64,000 nucleotides of DNA from Clusia tigrina (Eukaryota; Arthropoda; Insecta; Diptera; Clusiidae), in assembly GCA_920105625.2 (NCBI GenBank), contig OV050032.1:98812542-98876541 (forward strand), in the 5' to 3' direction. The translations under genes were made by a program, and so were the position numbers. The notes beneath the pieces were generated by a model. That model saw only the letters and a list, made by a program, of their open reading frames with translations. It was not told where the DNA came from and did no database searches. Of the stretch, positions 50,458 to 63,766 are shown one piece after another (positions within the stretch are counted from its first letter, which is position 1; each line of letters begins with the position of its first letter).

Positions 50458-50653
50458 TTACAAGTATTTGTATGTTGCAAACTTTGATAGGTGTAGGACG
50501 TACCGTATAGAAGTTAGGGCCATTTGAAGTTTTATCAGTGTTTGATTTGGGACTCTAGGGTAGCATAGCTTTGAGCGATAGCTTAAATTGACAAGAGGCT
50601 CGAGTACTTTATTGTTACAAAATTTCAAGGTTTTATGACGCTCCAGTAAAAAG
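50458..50653. repeat. Representative satellite monomer (196 bp)
   Basis: This unit is close to the apparent consensus and illustrates the period; the next units repeat at 196-bp steps. It is AT-rich, with short A and T runs. Variable positions include the trinucleotide after GTTAGGG (GCG or CCA), GATAGCTT/GATGGCTT/GATAACTT, and the XhoI-like CTCGAG alternating with CTCGGG and GTCGAG. Because 196 is not a multiple of 3, the reading frame shifts by one base with each monomer. That explains why open frames end after about 219 bases. By eye I see no 17-bp CENP-B-box-like motif. Confidence 0.9.
50561..50634 (+). promoter_or_regulatory. Possible RNA polymerase III-like A box, B box and T-run in the monomer
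   Basis: TAGCATAGCTTT at 50561-50572 resembles the tRNA A-box core (TRGCNNARYNGG) except for its last two bases. GGCTCGAGTAC at 50597-50607 matches the B box GGTTCGANNCC at 9 of 11 positions. TTTT follows at 50631-50634. The spacing of 36 bases between box starts is tRNA-like. Some monomers match better, such as GGTTCGAGTAC at 45315-45325 (10 of 11). The arrangement recurs in most monomers because they are copies. It may be chance in an unselected repeat or a relic of tRNA-derived sequence. Confidence 0.25.
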
Positions 50654-53600
50654 TTACAAGCATTTGTATGTTGCAAACTTTGATAGGTGTAGGACGTACC
50701 GTAAAGAAGTTAGGGCCATTTGAAGTTTTATCAGTGTTTGATTTGGGACTCTAGGGTAGCATAGCTTTGAGCGATGGCTTAAATTGACAAGAGGCTCGGG
50801 TACTTTATTGTTACAAAACTTCAAGGTTTTATGACGCTCCAGTAAAAAGTTACAAGCATTGGAATGTTGCCAACTTTGATAGTTGTAGGACGTACCGTAT
50901 AGAAGTTAGGGGCGTTTGAAGTTTTATCAGTGTTTGATTTGGGACTCAAGGGTAGCATAGCTTTGAGCGATGGCTTAAATTGACAAGAGGCTCGAATACT
51001 TTATTGTTACAAAAGTTCAAGGTTTTATGAAGCTCCAGTAAAAAGTTACAAGCATTTGTATGTTGCAAACTTTGATAGGTGTAGGACGTACCGTATAGAA
51101 GTTAGGGCCATTTGAAGTTTTATCAGTGTTTGATTTGGGACTCTAGTGTAGCATAGTTTTGAGCGATAGCTTAAATTGACAAGGGGCTCGAGTACTTTAT
51201 TGTTACAAAATTTCAAGGTTTTATGACGCTCCAGTAAAAAGTTACAAGTATTTGTATGTTGCAAACTTTGATAGGTGTAGGACGTACCGTATAGAAGTTA
51301 GGGCCATTTGAAGTTTTATCCGTGTTTGATTTGGGACTCTAGGGTAGCATAGTTTTGAGCGAAAGCTTAAATTGACAAGAGGCTCGGGTACTTCATTGAT
51401 ACAAAACTTCAAGGTTTTATGACGCTCCAGTAAAAAGTTACAAGCATTTATATGTTGCAAACTTTGATAGGTGTAGGACGTACCGTAAAGAAGTTAGGGG
51501 CGTTTGAAGTTTTATCAGTGTTTGATTTGGGACTCTAGGGAAGCATAGCTTTGAGCGATAACTTAAATTGACAAGATGCTCGAGTACTTTATTGTTACAA
51601 AATTTCAAGGTTTTATGGCGCTCCAGTAAGAAGTTACAAGCATTTGTATGTTGTAAACTTTGATAGGTGTAGGACGTACCGTAAAGAAGTTAGGGGCGTT
51701 TGAAGTTTTATCAGTGTTTGATTTGGGACTCTAGGGTAGCATAGCTTTGAGCGATAGCTTAAATTGACAAGAGGCTCGGGTACTTCATTGTTACAAAATT
51801 TCAAGGTTTTATGACGATCCAGTAAAAAGTTACAAGCATTTGTATGTTGCAAACTATGATAGGTGTAGGACGTACCGTATAGAAGTTAGGGGCGTTGGAA
51901 GTTTTATCAGTGTTTGATTTGGGACTCTAGGGTAGCATAGCTTTGAGCGATAGCTTAAATTGACAAGAGGCTCGAGTACTTTATTGTTACAAAATTTCAA
52001 GGTCTTATGACTTTCCAGTTAAAAGATACAAGCATTTGTATGTTGCAAACTTTGATAGGTGTAGGACGTACCGTATAGAAGTTAGGGCCAATTGAAGTTT
52101 TATCAGTGTTTGATTTGGGACTCTAGGGTAGCATAGCTTTGAGCGATAGCTTAAATTGACAAGAGGCTCGAGTACTTTATTGTTACAAAATTTATGACGC
52201 CCCAGTAAAAAGTTACAAGCATTTGTATGTTGCAAACTTTGATAGGTGTAGGACGTACCGTATACGGGCCATTTGAAGTTTTAACAGTGTTTGATTTGGG
52301 ACTCTAGGGTAGCATAGCTTTGAGCGATAGCTTAAATTGACAAGAGGCTCGAGTACTTTATTGTTACAAAATTTCAAGGTCTTATGACGTTCCAGTTAAA
52401 AGATACAAGCATTTGTATGTTGCAAACTTTGATAGGTGTAGGACGTACCGTATAGAAGTTAGGGCCAATTGAAGTTTTATCAGTGTTTGATTTGGGACTC
52501 AAGGGTAGCATAGCTTTGAGCGATGGCTTAAATTGACAAGAGGCTCGAGTACTTTATTGTTACAAAATTTCAAGGCTTTATGACGCTCCAGTAAAAAGTT
52601 ACAAGCATTTGCATGTTGCAAACTTTGATAGGTGTAGGACGTACCGTAAAGAAGTTAGGGGCGTTTGAAGCTTTATCAGAGTTTGATTTGGGACTCTAGG
52701 GTAGTATAGCTTTGAGCGATAGCTTAAATTGACAAGAGGCTCGGGTACTTTATTGTTACAAAACTTCAAGGTTTTATGACGCTCCAGTAAAAAGTTACAA
52801 GCATTTGAATGTTGCCAACTTTGATAGGTGTAGGACGTACCGTATAGAAGTTAGGGCCATTATAGTTTTATCCGTGTTTGATTTGGGACTCTAGGTTAGC
52901 ATAGTTTTGAGCGATAGCTTAAATTGACAAGAGGCTCGGGTACTTCATTGTTACAAAATTTCAAGATTTTATGACGCTCCAGTAAAAAGTTACAAGCATT
53001 TGTATGTTGCAAACTTTGATAGGTGTAGGACGTACCGTATACGGGCCATTTGAAGTTTTAACAGTGTTTGATTTGGGACTCTAGGGAAGCATAGCTTTGA
53101 GCGATGGCTTAAATTGACAAGAGGCTCGAGTACTTTATTGTAACAAAATTTCAAGGTTTTATGACGCTCCAGTAAAAAGTTACAAGCATTTGTATGTTGC
53201 AAACTTTGATAGGTGTAGTACGTACCGTAAAGAAGTTAGGGGCGTTTGAAGTTTTATCAGTGTTTGATTTAGGACTCTAGGGTAGCATAGCTTTGAGCGA
53301 TAACTTAAATTGACAAAATGCCCGAGTACTTTATTGTTATAAAATTTCAAGGTTTTATGACGCTCCAGTAAAAAGTTACAAGCATTTGTATGTTGCAAAC
53401 TTTGATATGTGTAGGACGTACCGTAAAGAAGTTAGGGGCATTTGAAATTTTATCAGTGTTTGATTTGGGACTCTAGGGAAGCATAGCTTTGAGCGATAAC
53501 TTAAATTGACAAGATGCTCGAGTACTTTATTGTTACAAAATTTCAAGGTTTTATGACGCTCCAGTAAAAAGCTACAAGCATTTGTATGTTGCAAACTTTG

Positions 53601-54943
53601 ATAGGTGTAGGACGTACCGTAAATAAGTTAGGGGCGTTTGAAGTTTTATCAGTGTTTGATTTGGGACTCTAGGGTAGAATAGCTTTGAGCGATAGCTTAA
53701 ATTGACAAGAGGCTCGAGTACTTCATTGTTACAAAATTTCAAAGTTTTATGATGCTCCAGTAAAAAGTTACAAGCATTTGAATGTTGCAAACTTTGCTAG
53801 GTGTAGGACGTACCGTATAGAAGTTAGGGGCGTTTGAAGTGTTATCAGTGTTTGATTTGGGACTCAAGGGTAGCATAGCTTTGAGCGATGGCTTAAATTG
53901 ACAAGAGGATCGAGTACTTTATTGCTACAAAATTTCAAGGTTTTATGACGCTCCAGTAAAAAGTTACAAGTATTTGTATGTTGCAAACTTTGATAGGTGT
54001 AGGACGTACCGTATAGAAGTTAGGGCCATTTGAAGTTTTATCCGTGTTTGATTTGGGACTCTAGGGTAGCATAGTTTTGAGCGAAAGCTTAAATTGACAA
54101 GAGGCTCGGGTACTTCATTGTTACAAAACTTCAAGGTATTATGACGCTCCAGTAAAAAGTTACAAGCATTTATATGTTGCAAACTTTGATAGGTGTAAGA
54201 CGTACCGTAAAGAAGTTAGGGGCGTTTGAAGTTTTATCAGTGTTTGATTTGGGACTCTAGGGAAGCATAGCTTTGAGCGATAACTTAAATTGACAAGATG
54301 CTCGAGTACTTTATTGTTACAAAATTTCAAGGTTTTATGGCGCTCCAGTAAGAAGTTACAAGCATTTGTATGTTGCAAACTTTGATAGGTGTAGGACGTA
54401 CCGTAAAGAAGTTAGGGGCGTTTGAAGTTTTATCAGTGTTTGATTTGGGACTCTAGGGTAGCATAACTTTGAGCGATAGCTTAAATTGACAAGAGGCTCG
54501 GGTACTTCATTGTTACAAAATTTCAAGGTTTTATGACGCTCCAGTAAAAAGTTACAAGCATTTGTATGTTGCAAACTGTGATAGGTGTAGGACGTACAGT
54601 ATAGAAGTTAGGGGCGTTGGAAGTTTTATCAGTGTTTGATTTGGGACTCAAGGGTAGCATAGATTTGAGCGATAGCTTAAATTGACAAGAGGCTCGAGTA
54701 CTTTATTGTTACAAAATTTCAAGGTCTTATGACGTTCCAGTTAAAAGATACAAGCATTTGTATGTTGCAAACTTTGATAGGTGTAGGACGTACCGTATAG
54801 AAGTTAGGGCCAATTGAAGTTTTATCAGTGTTTGATTTGGGACTCTAGGGTAGCATAGCTTTGAGCGATAGCTTAAATTGACAAGAGGCTCGGGTACTTT
54901 ATTGTTACAAAATTTCAAGGTTTTATGACGCTCCAGTAAAAAG

Positions 54944-57900
54944 TTACAAGCATTTGTATGTTGCAAACTTTGATAGGTGTAGGACGTACCGTAAAGAAGT
55001 TAGGGGCGTTTGAAGTTTTATCAGTGTTTGATTTGGGACTCTAGGGTAGCATAGCTTTGAGCGATAGCTTAAATTGACAAGAGGCTCGGGTACTTCATTG
55101 TTACAAAATTTCAAGGTTTTATGACGCTCCAGTAAAAAGTTACAAGCATTTGTATGTTGCAAACTTTGATAGGTGTAGGACGTACCGTATAGAAGTTAGG
55201 GGCGTTGGAAGTTTTATCAGTGTTTGATTTGGGACTCAAGGGTAGCATGGCTTTGAGCGATAGCTTAAATTGACAAGAGGCTCGAGTACTTTATTGTTAC
55301 AAAATTTCAAGGTCTTATGACGTTCCCGTAAAAAGATACAAGCATTTGTATGATGCAAACTTTGATAGGTTTAGGACGTACCGTATAGAAGTTAGGGCCA
55401 ATTGAAGTTTTATCAGTGTTTGATTTGGGACTCTAGGGTAGCATAGCTTTCAGCGATAGCTTAAATTGACAAGAGGCTCGGGTACTTTATTGTTACAAAA
55501 CTTCAAGGTTTTATGACGCTCCAGTAAAAAGTTACAAGCATTTGAATGTGGCCAACTTTGATAGGTGTAGGACGTACCGTATATAAGTTAGGGCCATTTG
55601 AAGTTTTATCAGTGTTTGATTTGGGACTCTAGGGTAGCATAGCTTTGAGCGATCTTAAATTGACAAGACGCTCGAGTACTTTATTGTTACAAAATTTCAA
55701 GGTTTTATGACGCTCCAGTAAAAAGTTACAAGCATTTGTATGTTGCAAACTTTGATAGGTGTAGGACGTACCGTATAGAAGTTAGGGCCATTTGAAGTTT
55801 TATCCGTGTTTGATTTGGGACTCTAGGGTAGCATAGTTTTGAGCGATAGCTTAAATTGACAAGAGGCTCGGGTACTTCATTGTTACAAAATTTCAAGGTT
55901 TTATGACGCTCCAGTAAAAAGTTACAAGCATTTGTATGTTGCAAACTTTGATAGGTGTAGGACGTACCGTATAGAAGTTAGGGCCATTTGAAGTTTTATC
56001 AGTGTTTGATTTGGGACTCTAGGGGAGCATAGCTTTGAGCGATGGCTTAAATTGACAAGAGGCTCGAGTACTTTATTGTAACAAAATTTCAAGGTTTTAT
56101 GACGCTCCAGTAAAAAGTTACAAGCAATTGTATGTTGCAAACTTTGATAGGTGTAGGACGTACGGTATAGAAGTTAGGGCCATTTGAAGTTTCATCAGTG
56201 TTTGATTTGGGACTCTAGGGAAGCATAGCTTTGAGCGATAGCTTAAATTGACAAGAGGCTCGGGTACTTCATTGTTACAAAATTTCAAGGTTTTATGACG
56301 CTCCAGTAAAAAGTTACAAGCATTTGTATGTTGCAAACTTTGATAGGTGTAGGACGTACCGTAAAGAAGTTAGGACCATTTGAAGTTTTATCAGTGTTTG
56401 ATTTGGGACTCTAGGGTAGCATAGCTTTGAGCGATGGCTTAAATTGACAAGAGGCTCGAGTACTTTTTTGTAACAAAATTTCAAGGTTTTATGACGCTCC
56501 AGTAAAAAGTTACAAGCATTTGTATGTTGCAAACTTTGATATGTGTAGGACGTACCGTAAAGAAGTTAGGGGCGTTTGAAGTTTTATCAGTGTTTGATTT
56601 GGGACTCTAGGGTAGCATAGCTTTGAGCGATAACTTAAATTGACAAGATGCTCGAGTACTTTATTGTTACAAAATTTCAAGGTTTTATGACGCTCCAGTA
56701 AAAAGTTACAAGCATTTGTATGTTGCAAACTTTGATAGGTGTAGGACGTACGGTAAAGAAGTTAGGGGCGTTTGAAAGTTTATCAGTGTTTGATTTGGGA
56801 CTCTAGGGTAGCATAGCTTTTAGCGATAGCTTAAACTGACAAGAAGCTCGGGTACTTCATTGTTACAAAATTTCAAGGTTTTATGACGCTCCAGTAAAAA
56901 GTTACAATCATTTGTATGTTGCAAACTTTGATAGGTGTAGGACGTACCGTATAGAAGTTAGGGGCGTTGGAAGTTTTATCAGTGTTTGATTTGGGACTCA
57001 AGGGTAGCATAGCTTTGAGCGATAGCTTAAATTGACAAGAGGCTCGAGTACTTTATTGTTACAAAATTTAAAGGTTTTATGACGTTCCAGTAAAAAGATA
57101 CAAGCGTTTGTATGTTGCAAACTTTGATAGGTGTAGGACGTACCGTATAGAAGTTAGGGCCAATTGAAGTTTTATCAGTGTTTGATTTGGGACTCTAGGG
57201 TAGCATAGCTTTGAGCGATAGCTTAAATTGACAAGAGGCTCGGGTACATCATTGTTACAAAATTTCAAGGTTTTATGACGCTGCAGTAAAAAGTTACAAT
57301 CATTTGTATGTTGCAAACTTTGATAGGTGTAGGACGTACCGTATAGAAGTTAGGGACATTTGAAGTTTTATCAGTGTTTGATATGGGACTCTAGGGTAGC
57401 ATAGCTTTGAGCGATAACTTAAATTGACAAGAGGATCGGGTACTTTATTGTTACAAAATTTCAAGGTTTTATGACGCTCCAGTAAAAAGATACAAGCATT
57501 TGTATGTTGCAAACTTTGATAGGTGTAGGACGTACCGTATAGTACCGTTAGGGCCATTTGAAGTTTTATCAGTGTTTGATTTGGGACTCAAGGGTAGCAT
57601 AGCTTTGAGCAATGGCTTAAATTGACAAGAGGCTCGGGTACTTTATTGTTACAAAATTTCAAGATTTTATGACGCTCCTGTAAAAAGATACACGCATTTG
57701 TATGTTGCAAACTTTGATAGTTGTAGGACGTACCGTAAAGAAGGTAGGGGCGTTTGAAGTTTTATCAGTGTTTGATTTGGGACTCAAGGGTAGCATAGCA
57801 TTGAGCGATGGCTTAAATTGACAAGAGGCTCGAGAACTTTATTGTTACAAAATTTCAAGGTTTTATGACGCTCCAGTAAAACGTTACAAGCATTTGTATG

Positions 57901-60900
57901 TTGCAAACTTTGATAGGTGTAGGACGTACCATATAGAAGTTAGGGGCGTTTGAAGTTTTATCAGTGTTTGATTTGGGACTCAAGGGTAGCATAGCTTTGA
58001 GCGATGGCTTAAATTGACAAGAGGCTCGAGTACTTTATTTTTACAAAATTTCAAGGTTTTATGACGCTCCAGTAAAAAGTTACGAGCATTTGTATGTTGC
58101 AAACTTTGATAGGTGTAGGACGTACCGTATAAAAGTTAGGGCCATTTGAAGTTTTATCCGTGTTTGATTTGGGACTATAGGGTAGCATAGTTTTGAGCGA
58201 TAGCTTAAATTGACAAGAGGCTCGGGTACTTCGTTGTTACAAAATTTCAAGGTTTTATGACGCTCCAGTAAAAATTTACAAGCATTTGTATGTTGCAAAC
58301 TTTGATAGGTGTAGGACGTACCGTATAGAAGTTAGGACCATTTGAAGTTTTATCAGTGTTTGATTTGGGACTCTAGGGTAGCATAGCTTTGAGCGATGGC
58401 TTAAATTGACAAGAGGCTCGAGAACTTAAATTTTACAAAATTTCAAGGTTTTATGACGCTCCAGTAAAACGTTACAAGCATTTGTATGTTGCAAACTTTG
58501 ATAGGTGTAGGACGTACCGTATAGAAGTTAGGGGCGTTTGAAGTTTTATCAGTGTTTGATTTGGGACTCAAGGGTAGCATAGCTTTGAGCGATGGCTTAA
58601 ATTGACAAGAGGCTCGAGTACTTTATTGTTACAAAATTTCAAGGTTTTATGACGCTCCAGTAAAAAGTTACAAGCATTTGTATGTTGCAAACTTTGATAG
58701 GTGTAGGACGTACCGTATAAAAGTTAGGGCCATTTGAAGTTTTATCCGTGTTTGATTTGGGACTATAGGGTAGCATAGTTTTGAGCGATAGCTTCAATTG
58801 ACAAGAGGCTCGGGTACTTTTTTGTAACAAAATTTCAAGGTTTTATGACGCTCCAGTAAAAAGTTACAAGCATTTGTATGTTGCAAACTTTGATAGGTGT
58901 AGGACGTACCGTAAAGAAGTTAGGGGCGTTTGAAGTTTTATCAGTGTTTGATTTGGGACTCTAGGGTAGCATAGCTTTGAGCGATAGCTTAAATTGACAA
59001 GAGGCTCGGGTACTTCATTGTTACAAAATTTCAAGGTTTTATGACGCTCCAGTAAAAAGTTACAAGCATTTGTATGTTGCAAACTTTGATAGGTGTAGGA
59101 CGTACCGTATAGAAGTTAGGGGCGTTGGAAGTTTTATCAGTGTTTGATTTGGGACTCAAGGGTAGCATAGCTTTGAGCGATAGCTTAAATTGACAAGAGG
59201 CTCGAGTACTTTATTGTTACAAAATTTCAAGGTCTTATGACGTTCCCGTAAAAAGATACAAGCATTTGTATGATGCAAACTTTGATAGGTGTAGGACGTA
59301 CCGTATAGAAGTTAGGGCCAATTGAAGTTTTATCAGTGTTTGATTTGGGACTCTAGAGTAGCATAGCTTTCAGCGATAGCTTAAATTGACAAGAGGCTCG
59401 GGTACTTTATTGTTACAAAACTTCAAGGTTTTATGACGCTCCAGTAAAAAGTTACAAGCATTTGAATGTGGCCAACTTTGATAGGTGTAGGACGTACCGT
59501 ATATAAGTTAGGGCCATTTGAAGTTTTATCAGTGTTTGATTTGGGACTCTAGGGTAGCATAGCTTTGAGCGATAGCTTAAATTGACAAGACGCTCGAGTA
59601 CTTTATTGTTACAAAATTTCAAGGTTTTATGACGCTCCAGTAAAAAGTTACAAGCATTTGTATGTTGCAAACTTTGATAGGTGTAGGACGTACCGTATAG
59701 AAGTTAGGGCCATTTGAAGTTTTATCCGTGTTTGATTTGGGACTCTAGCGTAGCATAGTTTTGAGCGATAGCTTAAATTGACAAGAGGCTCTGGTACTTC
59801 ATTGTTACAAAATTTCAAGGTTTTATGACGCTCCAGTAAAAAGTTAGAAGCATTTGTATGTTGCAAACTTTGATAGGTGTAGGACGTACCGTATAGAAGT
59901 TAGGGCCATTTGAAGTTTTATCAGTGTTTGATTTGGGACTCTAGGGGAGCATAGCTTTGAGCGATGGCTTAAATTGACAAGAGGCTCGAGTACTTTATTG
60001 TAACAAAATTTCAAGGTTTTATGACGCTCCAGTAAAAAGTTACAAGCAATTGTATGTTGCAAACTTTGATAGGTGTAGGACGTACGGTATAGAAGTTAGG
60101 GCCATTTGAAGTTTTATCAGTGTTTGATTTGGGACTCTAGGGAAGCATAGCTTTGAGCGATAGCTTAAATTGACAAGAGGCTCGGGTACTTCATTGTTAC
60201 AAAATTTCAAGGTTTTATGACGCTCCAGTAAAAAGTTACAAGCATTTGTATGTTGCAAACTTTGATAGGTGTAGGACGTACCGTAAAGAAGTTAGGACCA
60301 TTTGAAGTTTTATCAGTGTTTGATTTGGGACTCTAGGGTAGCATAGCTTTGAGCGATGGCTTAAATTGACAAGAGGCTCGAGTACTTTTTTGTAACAAAA
60401 TTTCAAGGTTTTATGACGCTCCAGTAAAAAGTTACAAGCATTTGTATGTTGCAAACTTTGATATGTGTAGGACGTACCGTAAAGAAGTTAGGGGCGTTTG
60501 AAGTTTTATCAGTGTTTGATTTGGGACTCTAGGGTAGCATAGCTTTGAGCGATAACTTAAATTGACAAGATGCTCGAGTACTTTATTGTTACAAAATTTC
60601 AAGGTTTTATGACGCTCCAGTAAAAAGTTACAAGCATTTGTATGTTGCAAACTTTGATAGGTGTAGGACGTACGGTAAAGAAGTTAGGGGCGTTTGAAAG
60701 TTTATAAGTGTTTGATTTGGGACTCTAGGGTAGCATAGCTTTTAGCGATAGCTTAAACTGACAAGAAGCTCGGGTACTTCATTGTTACAAAATTTCAAGG
60801 TTTTATGACGCTCCAGTAAAAAGTTACATGCATTTGTATGTTGCAAACTTTGATAGGTGTAGGACGTACCGTATAGAAGTTAGGGGCGTTGGAAGTTTTA

Positions 60901-63766
60901 TCAGTGTTTGATTTGGGACTCAAGGGTAGCATAGCTTTGAGCGATAGCTTAAATTGACAAGAGGCTCGAGTACTTTATTGTTACAAAATTTAAAGGTTTT
61001 ATGACGTTCCAGTAAAAAGATACAAGCGTTTGTATGTTGCAAACTTTGATAGGTGTAGGACGTACCGTATAGAAGTTAGGGCCAATTGAAGTTTTATCAG
61101 TGTTTGATTTGGGACTCTAGGGTAGCATAGCTTTGAGCGATAGCTTAAATTGACAAGAGGCTCGGGTACATCATTGTTACAAAATTTCAAGGTTTTATGA
61201 CGCTGCAGTAAAAAGTTACAATCATTTGTATGTTGCAAACTTTGATAGGTGTAGGACGTACCGTATAGAAGTTAGGGACATTTGAAGTTTTATCAGTGTT
61301 TGATATGGGACTCTAGGGTAGCATAGCTTTGAGCGATAACTTAAATTGACAAGAGGATCGGGTACTTTATTGTTACAAAATTTCAAGGTTTTATGACGCT
61401 CCAGTAAAAAGATACAAGCATTTGTATGTTGCAAACTTTGATAGGTGTAGGACGTACCGTATAGTACCGTTAGGGCCATTTGAAGTTTTATCAGTGTTTG
61501 ATTTGGGACTCAAGGGTAGCATAGCTTTGAGCAATGGCTTAAATTGACAAGAGGCTCGGGTACTTTATTGTTACAAAATTTCAAGATTTTATGACGCTCC
61601 AGTAAAAAGATACACGCATTTGTATGTTGCAAACTTTGATAGTTGTAGGACGTACCGTAAAGAAGGTAGGGGCGTTTGAAGTTTTATCAGTGTTTGATTT
61701 GGGACTCAAGGGTAGCATAGCATTGAGCGATGGCTTAAATTGACAAGAGGCTCGAGAACTTTATTGTTACAAAATTTCAAGGTTTTATGACGCTCCAGTA
61801 AAAAGTTACATGCATTTGTATGTTGCAAACTTTGATAGGTGTAGGACGTACCGTATAGAAGTTAGGGGCGTTGGAAGTTTTATCAGTGTTTGATTTGGGA
61901 CTCAAGGGTAGCATAGCTTTGAGCGATGGCTTAAATTGACAAGAGGCTCGAGTACTTTATTGTTACAAAATTTAAAGGTTTTATGACGTTCCAGTAAAAA
62001 GATACAAGCGTTTGTATGTTGCAAACTTTGATAGGTGTAGGACGTACCGTATAGAAGTTAGGGCCAATTGAAGTTTTATCAGTGATTGATTTGGGACTCT
62101 AGGGTAGCGTAGCTTTGAGCGATAGCTTAAATTGACAAGAGGCTCGGGTACATCATTGTTACAAAATTTCAAGGTTTTATGACGCTGCAGTAAAAAGTTA
62201 CAATCATTTGTATGTTGCAAACTTTGATAGGTGTAGGACGTACCGTATAGAAGTTAGGGACATTTGAAGTTTTATCAGTGTTTGATATGGGACTCTAGGG
62301 TAGCATAGCTTTGAGCGATAACTTAAATTGACAAGAGGATCGGGTACTTTATTGTTACAAAATTTCAAGGTTTTATGACGCTCCAGTAAAAAGATACAAG
62401 CATTTGTATGTTGCAAACTTTGATAGGTGTAGGACGTACCGTATAGTACCGTTAGGGCCATTTGAAGTTTTATCAGTGTTTGATTTGGGACTCAAGGGTA
62501 GCATAGCTTTGAGCAATGGCTTAAATTGACAAGAGGCTCGGGTACTTTATTGTTACAAAATTTCAAGATTTTATGACGCTCCAGTAAAAAGATACACGCA
62601 TTTGTATGTTGCAAACTTTGATAGTTGTAGGACGTACCGTAAAGAAGGTAGGGGCGTTTGAAGTTTTATCAGTATTTGATTTGGGACTCAAGGGTAGCAT
62701 AGCATTGAGCGATGGCTTAAATTGACAAGAGGCTCGAGAACTTTATTGTTACAAAATTTCAAGGTTTTATGACGCTCCAGTAAAACGTTACAAGCATTTG
62801 TATGTTGCAAACTTTGATAGGTGTAGGACGTACCATATAGAAGTTAGGGGCGTTTGAAGTTTTATCAGTGTTTGATTTGGGACTCAAGGGTAGCTTAGCT
62901 TTGAGCGATGGCTTAAATTGACAAGAGGCTCGAGTACTTTATTTTTACAAAATTTCAAGGTTTTATGACGCTCCAGTAAAAAGTTACGAGCATTTGTATG
63001 TTGCAAACTTTGATAGGTGTAGGACGTACCGTATAAAAGTTAGGGCCATTTGAAGTTTTATCCGTGTTTGATTTGGGACTATAGGGTAGCATAGTTTTGA
63101 GCGATAGCTTAAATTGACAAGAGGCTCGGGTACTTCATTGTTACAAAATTTCAAGGTTTTATGACGCTCCAGTAAAAATTTACAAGCATTTGTATGTTGC
63201 AAACTTTGATAGGTGTAGGACGTACCGTATAGAAGTTAGGACCATTTGAAGTTTTATCAGTGTTTGATTTGGGACTCTAGGGTAGCATAGCTTTGAGCGA
63301 TGGCTTAAATTGACAAGAGGCTCGAGAACTTTAATTTTACAAAATTTCAAGGTTTTATGACGCTCCAGTAAAAAGTTACAAGCATTTGTATGTTGCAAAC
63401 TTTGATAGGTGTAGGACGTACCGTAAAGAAGTTAGGGGCGTTTGAAGTCGTATCCGTGTTTGATTTGGGACTCTAGGGTAGCATAGCTTTGAGCGATAAC
63501 TTAAATTGACAAGATGCTCGAGTACTTTATTGTTAAAAATTTCAAGGTTTTATGACGCTCCAGTAAAACGTTACAAGCATTTGTATGTTGCAAACTTTCA
63601 TAGGTGTAGGACGAACCGTAAAGAAGTTAGGGGCGTTTGAAGTTTTATCAGTGTTTGATTTGGGACTCTAGGGTAATATAGCTTTGAGCGATAGCTTAAA
63701 TTGACAAGAGGCTCGGGTACTTTATTGTTACAAAACTTCAAGGTTTTATGACGCTCCAGTAAAACG
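54944..63766. repeat. Higher-order repeat: tandem 20-monomer blocks (3922 bp)
   Basis: The unit at 54944 recurs at 58864 (offset 3920), and units at 55922, 56118, 56314, 56510, 57077 and 57300 recur at 59844, 60040, 60236, 60432, 60999 and 61222 (offset 3922). The two-base change comes from a small loss near 55650 (GCGATCTTAAATTG) that is intact in the second copy. 58080 recurs at 62984 with offset 4904, which is 3922 plus 982, because the second copy holds an internal 982-bp duplication. A 2-bp expanded monomer with GTATAGTACCGTTAGGG explains the excess over exact multiples of 196. Confidence 0.86.
60837..62800. repeat. Five-monomer (982-bp) tandem duplication
   Basis: Units at 60999 and 61222 recur at 61981 and 62204, offset 982, five monomers plus 2 bp. 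The expanded GTATAGTACCGTTAGGG monomer appears at about 61459 and 62441, and once in the parental block at 57538. Copies are almost identical (for example TCAGTGTTTGAT versus TCAGTGATTGAT), which makes this among the youngest events in the window. Confidence 0.84.

Larger units (their letters stand above)
49290..54943. repeat. Higher-order repeat: about 3.5-kb block, second copy shortened
   Basis: Units at 49484, 49674, 49870 and 50066 recur at 52990, 53180, 53376 and 53572 with offset 3506. Units at 51242, 51634 and 52005 recur at 53964, 54356 and 54727 with offset 2722. The 784-bp change equals four monomers absent from the second copy, the join being near 53960. The GTATACGGGCC lesion, where GAAGTTA is lost, marks 49141, 49531, 52261 and 53038. 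Confidence 0.8.
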
